Shown here piece by piece: positions 1-6,569 of a stretch of 38,015 nucleotides of DNA (position 1 is the stretch's first letter; each line of letters opens with the position of its first letter). The stretch covers positions 1-38,015 of the forward strand of contig CAJUTE010000028.1 in assembly GCA_910589555.1 (NCBI GenBank), written 5' to 3'. A model generated the notes under the pieces. The model was not told where the DNA came from. It worked only from the letters and a program-made list of their open reading frames with translations, and did not search any database. A program made the translations under genes and the position numbers. The DNA is from an uncultured Muribaculum sp. (GTDB lineage Bacteria; Bacteroidota; Bacteroidia; Bacteroidales; Muribaculaceae).

Positions 1-473
1 GGATTTTGAACCTTTCGTTTTGGTTTCGCCGGATTTTTGGATTTGCGGATTATAAAAGCCGGCACGCATATTTCTTCTGTCGCCCCGGGATTGACGGTCG
101 ATTCATAGATTACCACGTCGCCGCGTTTCATGACCGAGCCCACGAGCTCTGATGCTTCAAGCAGAGGCTTGAAATCGGGCAGCAGATCCTCGCCCACCGG
201 AGTCGGCACTGAGATTATGAATACATTGCATTCTCTGAGGTCGGAACTTGATGCGGTGAATGTGATGCCGCGTTCGATTGCAGCCTCGAATGCCGCGTTG
301 TCACACTGCTCTTTGCTGTCATTGCCGTTGTAGAGCGATGATACTTTTTCACGGTCGATGTCATACCCCGCCACAGGATATGCCTTGGAGAATAGACACG
401 CAAGAGGCAACCCCACATAGCCGAGCCCGATCACCCCTATCCTGGGATTGTCGGGGAGTTCAGCCGGTTTCAT
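1..473 (-). CDS. nucleotide-sugar dehydrogenase, N-terminal part (runs off the window)
   Basis: The first 157 codons of a UDP-glucose/GDP-mannose dehydrogenase family protein are present. The N-terminus has the NAD-binding Rossmann motif GVIGLGYVGLP at residues 12-22, followed by SVPTPV and YESTVNPGATEE, which fit the WbpO/TviB type that oxidises UDP-HexNAc or UDP-hexose to the uronic acid. It follows the glycosyltransferase by 79 bases in the same direction, so it probably supplies the acidic sugar nucleotide for that enzyme. The ATG at 473 puts the Rossmann motif at the usual distance. Oddity: after CVP at about residue 137 the reading becomes Lys/Arg/Asn-rich and does not resemble the expected SGL...GYSPERINPGD region, so the last 60 bases may hold a frameshift, a contig-edge error or a real divergence. 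The exact substrate cannot be told. Confidence 0.8.
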   Translation of the reverse strand, partial: MKPAELPDNPRIGVIGLGYVGLPLACLFSKAYPVAGYDIDREKVSSLYNGNDSKEQCDNAAFEAAIERGITFTASSSDLRECNVFIISVPTPVGEDLLPDFKPLLEASELVGSVMKRGDVVIYESTVNPGATEEICVPAFIIRKSKNPAKPKRKVQN

Positions 474-552
474 GATGGCTCTCTTTTCTTCAATTGGCTT
501 GGTTTGGAAATGTATCATTTATCGTGCGGTTTATGTGATAGGAAAGGGGATG

Positions 553-1920
553 TCAGATGCCCTCGATGCGGGCTATGTTTGATGTTTTCTTGGGATTCCA
601 ACTGTCTTTGTAGGATGAGAAGAAGAAAAATTCCATTGTGTGGGCGATGAGGCGTGTCACTCGCAGGAAATATCCATGGTAGAACGTCAGCAAAAACACA
701 TACGGAAACAGTTTGAACTCTTCTCGCGGGCGCTCAGAGACAATCATTATCACGCCGAATGCTACGATGGCAAACGCTATGCGGATGAGATAGCCTATAA
801 TCATGATTTCCCAAAAACGGTCCACATTCATGAACACAAGCATGACTATGTAGAAGAACCACACATAGTTGAGCCAGCAGTCATAGATGATGTTCTCCAT
901 GTTGGATACCATGTTGAGGAAGTTGAAGTTGCGGTTGCTCCACAGTATGTCGCGATGCTTGCGGATGCGGAAACGTACCAGTGACTTGGACCAGCGCATA
1001 CGCTGTTTGAACAGTTTGCGCCACGATGTCGGGACATTGGTCATGCACACGGCGTTGTTGGCAAACCACACTTTGTAGCCCGCTTTACGTATCTTTTGGG
1101 TGATGTCGCCGTCAAGTCCCGGACCGATGTCCCAATATCCTATCTGCCTGAGGGTCTCTACCTCAAATGCTCCGAACGCTCCCGAGATGATGTGGTATAT
1201 GCCCAGCATATTGGTGCCCATTCTGCCCACCATGATGGTTTTCAGATATTCGAGAGCCTGCACCGAGGAGCAAAGTGAGTCATGCGCGTTGCGCACTTTT
1301 ATGCACCCGCCCACACCCTTGATGTTTCGGTCGAAATAGAAGGGGAGCAGAATCTTTTCAATAGCGTCGCGGTCAAGGGAGCTGTCGGCATCAAGATGGA
1401 TGATATATTTTCCTGATGCGTGTGCGGCGGCGTAATTGGCGGCGCTGGCTTTGCCTCCGCCAATTCTCATCCTGAAAAATTTGGTGATGAATCCGGCGCG
1501 TTGCAGGTCTTTGCATATCAGAGGGGTCATGTCGTCGCTGCCGTCGTCGACTATGATTATTTCGAAATTCTGATAGGTCTGTTCGCGTAATGATTTCACC
1601 AGTTTGTAGATGTGTCGTCCTTCATTTTTGCCCGGAACGAGAATCGACACGAGCGGTTTTTCGATGAATAGCATCCGGGAGGCTACGGCTTCGCGGGAGC
1701 GGCGTTGGCTCCATGTGGCAAGGTGACGCACAGCCACACATATATCCAGAGCGTAGTAGCGGGGAAACTCTATGAGAAACAGAAACCAGAATGTGGAGAA
1801 TGCCACCTCCCACGACAGATTGGTCGAGAAGCATACCATAATTCCGTCAAGCAGCTCGAATATGTCGGTGAAGAGGCTTTTGAAAAAGTTGGCAATGAAT
1901 GATGTGGCTAATAGTGGCAT
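553..1920 (-). CDS. processive family 2 glycosyltransferase (exopolysaccharide synthase)
   Basis: A 455-residue inner-membrane glycosyltransferase of the BcsA/PgaC/Alg8 type. A membrane segment lies at about residues 38-56, followed by a cytosolic GT-A domain (about 88-315) and several membrane helices in the last 110 residues. Catalytic motifs are visible: VDDGSDD (124-130), DADSS (177-181), the acceptor-site aspartate in GLDGDIT (268-274) and Q306-xx-R309-W310 in KQRMRW. This full D,D,D,QxxRW set is characteristic of processive polymerising enzymes such as cellulose, PNAG and alginate synthases. No PilZ domain is seen at the C-terminus, which ends in a short soluble tail. It lies between the TackOD1 gene and the sugar-nucleotide dehydrogenase on the same strand, so it is probably the polymerase of an acidic exopolysaccharide. 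The polymer itself cannot be predicted. Confidence 0.88.
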   Translation of the reverse strand: MPLLATSFIANFFKSLFTDIFELLDGIMVCFSTNLSWEVAFSTFWFLFLIEFPRYYALDICVAVRHLATWSQRRSREAVASRMLFIEKPLVSILVPGKNEGRHIYKLVKSLREQTYQNFEIIIVDDGSDDMTPLICKDLQRAGFITKFFRMRIGGGKASAANYAAAHASGKYIIHLDADSSLDRDAIEKILLPFYFDRNIKGVGGCIKVRNAHDSLCSSVQALEYLKTIMVGRMGTNMLGIYHIISGAFGAFEVETLRQIGYWDIGPGLDGDITQKIRKAGYKVWFANNAVCMTNVPTSWRKLFKQRMRWSKSLVRFRIRKHRDILWSNRNFNFLNMVSNMENIIYDCWLNYVWFFYIVMLVFMNVDRFWEIMIIGYLIRIAFAIVAFGVIMIVSERPREEFKLFPYVFLLTFYHGYFLRVTRLIAHTMEFFFFSSYKDSWNPKKTSNIARIEGI

Positions 1921-1977
1921 TCTTTAGTAAATGTGTTGTTTGTGTATGGGGTTTGGGATCTGTTTTTTAGCGGCAGG

Positions 1978-3429
1978 CTACCCTCGGTGGTGTTCCTCAA
2001 GACGAGCTATGAATTGGTTGGGCTCCATATTGGGATAGTATACGTAGGTTTCTATGTGGTCAAACACAAATCCGGGGTGATGTGACTTGTAGTCATTGAG
2101 CTCGGCTGTGAGTTCATACTCCATCTGTCCCTGGATGCGCGCTATCTCGCCTTCGCGTATGCGGCTCATGAAATAGTAGTTGTTGCCCCACATGGAGCTT
2201 TTATAGTTGAAGAACCGTCGCATTGCCTGCACTACGGGCGGACGCACGTCAACCCCTGCCATTTCGTCGGCAAGGGGGTCAAATACATAGAAGCGCACCA
2301 CAACGAGTATCTCTCCCGAATTGACTGCCGATGTCGAGAACTGCCGCACATAGTCCATGAAGTTGCGGGTGGAGGTGTAGCCGTAGAATCCTGCCTGGCT
2401 TATGGTATGGTTCACCTCGTTGTTGGCAAATGCATGGATGCCGTCGGGGGTGAGCTCGTATTCGATTACATCGCGGGGCACGAGGTCGTCGGTGGCTAAT
2501 GTGCGTTGACAGGAAGAACACAGTACCCTCATGTCGGGGTACATGAAAGACTCCTCACACTGGTTGCAGGTGTAGATTGCCGACGGCTTGTCATAGTCCA
2601 CGCCGATGTGGCGCAACCGTTGCTGGCACTTGGGGCAGCGGAGTTCGCCGTCCCATTCATAAGTGGCTTCCGGCGACACATTGGCACATCGGAAATGGTG
2701 GATGACCGATTGTTGGCGTATGTCGGAGCTGGAACACTTGGGGCAGCTTTCGAAGAAAAACAGGTGTGATGACCCGCAGTGGGGACATTCGTGGATTTTG
2801 TCCATGAATCTGCCTCGGCGTATGTAGCCGAGACGCAGCATCTCGCTGTGGAAAAACTCGCGTTCGAGTGCCGCGATGCGTTCCTGTCCGGTGTACCACA
2901 TGGTGTAGTTGTAGAGTGCCATATATCCTGAGCTGAGCCCTCTCACCGGCTCGGAGCTGAAGGTGAAGCGGCCGCGCGATATGGCGTAACGCACAAGGCG
3001 GAACATCTCTTCGGCATGAGTCACTACCGGCTCGGTGCCGAGAAGGAAGTTGAGGCGGCGCATCGAGGCGTAGATTTCGTCGATTTTCTGTGCCATGGCA
3101 CGGTCGGTAGGCGACGCGGCATAGCCGTCGATGATGATTTCGGCGCCTCCGAGCCATCCCATGAGTCGTTGCGTCACAAAACATGGTTTGAACCGGCACT
3201 TCTCGGAAAGCAGTGGCGAGGCAAGGCGCAAGGCAAGCATATTGTAGTCATTGAGTCCGTTGATGACATTTATGAAAATGGCGTCAAAGTCTTCAAAGCC
3301 AAGCTCGGGGTTGCGGTCGACATCCACAACGTCATTTATCACCAATATCTTGCGGCGGTTGATATTGGTGATGATTTCATATTTGTGCTCTTGTGTGGAG
3401 AGTGCGTCAAGAGTGCTGTCTTGTGTCAT
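1978..3429 (-). CDS. TackOD1-type multi-zinc-ribbon protein with probable degenerate GGDEF domain
   Basis: A 483-residue soluble protein without signal peptide. Its middle is rich in paired cysteines: C215/C218, C229/C232, C248, C265/C268, C288/C291 and C304/C307. The HIGVDYDKP stretch (274-282) between cysteine pairs fits the TackOD1 family (thaumarchaeal output domain 1), known from signalling proteins that also carry receiver and GGDEF domains. The last 150 residues look to me like a GGDEF fold without its active site: the strand ILVVVRFYVFD (374-384) and, where RxGGDEF is expected, RIREGEI (423-429). The first 100 residues could be a degenerate receiver. The start overlaps the upstream membrane-fusion gene by ATGA, so the two are translationally coupled. 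I infer a cytosolic regulator or assembly factor for the neighbouring glycosyltransferase. TackOD1 is fairly sure; the GGDEF reading is inference. Confidence 0.72.
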   Translation of the reverse strand: MTQDSTLDALSTQEHKYEIITNINRRKILVINDVVDVDRNPELGFEDFDAIFINVINGLNDYNMLALRLASPLLSEKCRFKPCFVTQRLMGWLGGAEIIIDGYAASPTDRAMAQKIDEIYASMRRLNFLLGTEPVVTHAEEMFRLVRYAISRGRFTFSSEPVRGLSSGYMALYNYTMWYTGQERIAALEREFFHSEMLRLGYIRRGRFMDKIHECPHCGSSHLFFFESCPKCSSSDIRQQSVIHHFRCANVSPEATYEWDGELRCPKCQQRLRHIGVDYDKPSAIYTCNQCEESFMYPDMRVLCSSCQRTLATDDLVPRDVIEYELTPDGIHAFANNEVNHTISQAGFYGYTSTRNFMDYVRQFSTSAVNSGEILVVVRFYVFDPLADEMAGVDVRPPVVQAMRRFFNYKSSMWGNNYYFMSRIREGEIARIQGQMEYELTAELNDYKSHHPGFVFDHIETYVYYPNMEPNQFIARLEEHHRG

Positions 3430-4946
3430 TGTTTTTCGGGTTTACTTGTGTCTAAAATCCAAGCGTCGCGGTATTTTCGTGATGCTTGTGCGATAGCTTT
3501 CCTCTGCTCTTTTGCGTCGTCAAGCGAGTGGTGGCGGCTGAAGTACACATACCACTTGCCGCTGCGTTGGAGGATGCCGGTTTCCGAGAAGCCGTCAGAG
3601 ATGAGGTTGCGGGCGCTGTTCTCGGCGTTTTCGCGTGTGTTGAGCACCGATTGTATCAAGTAGTAGCGTGCGTCGGCTATAGGCATCGGTTCGCCGGATT
3701 CCGGCTGTTGGTTGCTGCGTTGAGCTTCCATGATGCTGTCCTCACGCGCTTTTTCGGCGGCGATTTCACTCACGTGGCGGTGACGTCGCCGCTGTACGAA
3801 TTCATCAATGGATTCCCGGCTTATCCCTTCGCCGGTGTCAACCCACAGGTAGTTGCTCGGGGCGTTTTTGCGCCATGTCTCGATGTTCTTCACTCTCACG
3901 GTCACGGGAAGCCCTGAAGCCACGCTCCAGAATGGAATGTGCTGACCATGGTCGATTTCGAGATGCGCTATCAACGCGGTGCTCTTCTTGGTGAAATAGC
4001 TGCGCAGATGTTCCGGAATCTCCTCAGTGCGGGCGCCTAATATGGATACATGGGCATAGAAGGATATCTCCTCGTTGACCACTATCTCAGCCACTGATTT
4101 GTAGGTGATGCGGTCAATCTTGTCGATAGGTACATAGGCGACAACGTGAAGGTTGTTGTCGGTCAGGTCGATGTGTTGAGAGGTGAGTATAAGCTCTTTC
4201 TCGAAAAACACCATGCGGTCGGGTGCAACCACATTCACTACCAGCGAGGAGTCGGTGGCGAGACGGTAGCAACGTGCCTCTTTCAGCCTGCCGGAGCGGA
4301 TATTGTCATATATCTGCTGTTCGGTGGCGGAATACCATCCTCCCAGCGCCTTTCCGCCGTTGCCGAGCGATTTCTTCAGTCCGCCGAGCATCCCCATTTC
4401 GCTTTGGAGCGCTTTTAGCTGTGCAAGCGACTCATTGAGTTGGCGTTCAAGATCCATCTTATGGGAATTGTCGCTAAGCCCGAACTGTATATTATGGTTT
4501 TCCAGAGATATCTGTTTTCTCAATTCCGATACACGCACCCTTATTACCGAAATCTGGGAGAGGAGGTTGTTGTATCGTATCGTCAAATCACGGTTTTTCG
4601 CCACGAGGTCGGGCTCGGAGGTGAAGTCGGCGTTGCGCACCATCATCTCCATCATGTAGTAGGAGTAGAGGGTGTCGCCGGGAAGCACGATGTCGCCGGT
4701 CTCGACATACATGGAGTCGAGGAAGATGTCAAACGGCGCCCTTACCTGATTGGCGTCGACATGCACATAGCCGTCAAATTCAGTGTAATATACCTGTCGT
4801 CCAAAGTACAGCACCAATATTCCTATGATGATGCTGAGAACGGTGCCGGCAACAATCTGCTGACGGTTTATGCGGCGTTTCCGCTGTCGGAGAATCTCTT
4901 CGATGTTCTCCTTTTCTTCGTGGGATTTATAGGTGAAGTTCTTCAT
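3426..4946 (-). CDS. HlyD-like membrane-fusion protein with C-terminal SPOR domain
   Basis: A 506-residue periplasmic adaptor anchored in the inner membrane. A basic cytosolic tail (1-30) precedes one membrane helix (about 31-50). Next comes the first half of a biotinyl-lipoyl-like sandwich (VHVDANQVRAPFDIFLDSMYVETGDIV, about 61-87), a coiled-coil hairpin (about 110-195), then the second half and a beta-barrel region. This is the HlyD/Alg44 layout. Unusually, a charged linker at about 380-425 leads to a 70-residue module starting YYLIQSVLNTRENAE and ending YRDAWILD (about 427-500), which reads as a SPOR domain. A similar ending is found in the HU-SPOR protein at 30439-31416. SPOR domains bind denuded peptidoglycan, so the adaptor may be fixed to the cell wall, perhaps at division sites. 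ATGA overlaps with both neighbours show tight coupling to the TolC-like and TackOD1 genes. Confidence 0.83.
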   Translation of the reverse strand: MKNFTYKSHEEKENIEEILRQRKRRINRQQIVAGTVLSIIIGILVLYFGRQVYYTEFDGYVHVDANQVRAPFDIFLDSMYVETGDIVLPGDTLYSYYMMEMMVRNADFTSEPDLVAKNRDLTIRYNNLLSQISVIRVRVSELRKQISLENHNIQFGLSDNSHKMDLERQLNESLAQLKALQSEMGMLGGLKKSLGNGGKALGGWYSATEQQIYDNIRSGRLKEARCYRLATDSSLVVNVVAPDRMVFFEKELILTSQHIDLTDNNLHVVAYVPIDKIDRITYKSVAEIVVNEEISFYAHVSILGARTEEIPEHLRSYFTKKSTALIAHLEIDHGQHIPFWSVASGLPVTVRVKNIETWRKNAPSNYLWVDTGEGISRESIDEFVQRRRHRHVSEIAAEKAREDSIMEAQRSNQQPESGEPMPIADARYYLIQSVLNTRENAENSARNLISDGFSETGILQRSGKWYVYFSRHHSLDDAKEQRKAIAQASRKYRDAWILDTSKPEKQ

Positions 4947-6325
4947 TGGACGGCGGTTTTAGGGACTTCGTTGGTGATGGTGGATTCGAGAGGAAGTTCA
5001 CGGCAGAATTCCAGAATCGAAGTGTCGGTGAGGAATTTCTGCAAATCGGCTATGGAGCAGTCGCGGCTGTACTGGAAGCTGATGAACTTTTCACAGCATA
5101 GCAGATAGCTGTTGTATTCTTTCATGCGGGCGAGCCTGTTGTATTCTCCCACGCGGTTGTCATAGCCGGTGCGGCGTATTTCGAGATAGCGCTTCAGTTC
5201 GTCCATGCGGCGGTATTCGCCTATCGCCGCACGGTTATAGCGGTCGATGTCGACAAGGATTGCCTTTACCGCTTCGATAAGCCTTGTCGACAGATAGCTC
5301 TCCTGGGCGGCAAGCTCATCGCGTTGAGCTCTTAATGCGGCTTTTTTCCGGCTGAATTCCTTTGACACGGGAATTGTGAACACCAGCCCGGCATCCACAT
5401 TCGAAGAGTTGCCTGAGGGGCGGGTGTAGAGTGAATAGCGCACGAATGGGGCGGCGTTGACCTCGGTCCAGTAGCTTGTGTTGGATGCCCGGGTTTCAAG
5501 CAGTTCCATTTGCAGTTTAAGTGTGGAGAGGTCGGCTTGGGTTGACCTCACTTTTTTTAAGAAGGCGGTGGTGTCAACGCTGATCGTGAATCCCGACGGG
5601 CTTGAAAGGTCGACGGCGGCGGGCAATCCCGCAGGGAGTGTGGCAAGCAGTCGTTCAGCCTCGGCTTTCTCGTTCAGTATCTGTAGCAGGTCATCGCTGC
5701 TTATATTCTGGTTGCCGAGCAGATAGAGATAGGCGTCGCTCAGCATATTCAGGTTGTTGATGCGGTGTAGCAGCACTCCGGCAAGAAGGGTGTCGGAGGC
5801 GTTGCGGAACACCTCTTTCTGCCGTTCTACAAGCATCCCCAGTTCCTCTTTGTCAAAAGCAAGACGGTCAATCATTCCCCGAAGCTCCTGTTCGCGTATG
5901 CGTCCCTTGCGTTTGAACACGGCGCTCTGGAACGGATACCATCTGAGCTCAGCTTGAACTTTGGATTTATAGCGTGACACGCCGTTGTCATCCTCATCGA
6001 TGCCGAGGGAGTTGTCGAGGCGGTAATATGTCTGTCCGGTGAATTTAAGACCTGTCTGCGCCGTTATCACGCCTATCTCCGCGTCTGTGCGCGCGTTGAT
6101 GGCGCTGTCGAGAGCGTTGCGGTCGGCGGTCACGGCAGGCTGTAGCTCACCCTTGAGCAGTGAATGACGGCAAGCCGCGCTGTCATTATCTGCGTGGAAT
6201 ATAAGGGAGTCAAGCACTGCAAACCGAGTGTCGAAACCGTTTAATATGTCAATTCCCTCTTCCGTCTGCCCGAACGCAAACAAAGAGCATAGCAGGACAA
6301 ATCCTGTGATAAAAAGTTTGGTCAT
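4943..6325 (-). CDS. TolC-like outer-membrane export protein
   Basis: A 460-residue protein with a signal peptide (MTKLFITGFVLLCSLFAFG, cleaved near FGQTEE). The body is made of long charged helices with heptad character (about 145-220 and 320-420), alternating with short stretches rich in aromatic and polar residues that could form strands (TGQTYYRLDN, VNAAPFVRYSLYTRPSG, DAGLVFTIPVS). This helix-strand-helix-strand pattern fits TolC/OprM-type channels, although sequence similarity is weak. It is the first gene of the polysaccharide operon, with a consensus promoter about 100 bases upstream, and its stop overlaps the start of the membrane-fusion gene by ATGA. It probably forms the outer-membrane exit of a tripartite channel with that adaptor. 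Alginate and cellulose systems use AlgE- or BcsC-type barrels here, so a TolC-like channel paired with a processive synthase is notable. Confidence 0.75.
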   Translation of the reverse strand: MTKLFITGFVLLCSLFAFGQTEEGIDILNGFDTRFAVLDSLIFHADNDSAACRHSLLKGELQPAVTADRNALDSAINARTDAEIGVITAQTGLKFTGQTYYRLDNSLGIDEDDNGVSRYKSKVQAELRWYPFQSAVFKRKGRIREQELRGMIDRLAFDKEELGMLVERQKEVFRNASDTLLAGVLLHRINNLNMLSDAYLYLLGNQNISSDDLLQILNEKAEAERLLATLPAGLPAAVDLSSPSGFTISVDTTAFLKKVRSTQADLSTLKLQMELLETRASNTSYWTEVNAAPFVRYSLYTRPSGNSSNVDAGLVFTIPVSKEFSRKKAALRAQRDELAAQESYLSTRLIEAVKAILVDIDRYNRAAIGEYRRMDELKRYLEIRRTGYDNRVGEYNRLARMKEYNSYLLCCEKFISFQYSRDCSIADLQKFLTDTSILEFCRELPLESTITNEVPKTAVQ

Positions 6326-6423
6326 GAATATGTGCTGTCAGGGTTGGAGTTAGTCTGTCGTTTTATGTCATGTCATGGCATTGCGTTATTAGTTAACGGG
6401 ATAGTGATTGCTGTAATCTATTG

Positions 6424-6455
6424 CAAATATAAATATAAAATGGGCAATCGGCAAA
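6424..6455 (-). promoter_or_regulatory. promoter of the exopolysaccharide operon
   Basis: Read on the minus strand, TTTG (6455-6452), a 20-base spacer and TATATTTG (6431-6424) match the Bacteroidetes housekeeping promoter exactly. The start would fall near 6417, which gives a leader of about 90 bases before the TolC-like gene. Confidence 0.75.
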
Positions 6456-6537
6456 AGCCTATGCGATTATTTATGAATCATATTGAATATTTATGGAAAA
6501 TTATGGAGTAAAAGCAGTGAGTATTGATGAAAAAATG

Positions 6538-6545
6538 TAATTTTG
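6538..6545 (+). promoter_or_regulatory. -7 element of the PBP1A gene
   Basis: TAATTTTG matches TAnnTTTG; no clear TTTG is seen 19-21 bases upstream. It covers the possible TTG start at 6543, which makes that start unlikely and favours ATG 6570. Confidence 0.5.
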
Positions 6546-6569
6546 CATTTATTATTAACACTCTCTAAA

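Noticed and set aside
6543..6569. TTG start for the PBP1A gene
   Set aside because: It lies inside the TAATTTTG -7 element and would need an unusual start codon.
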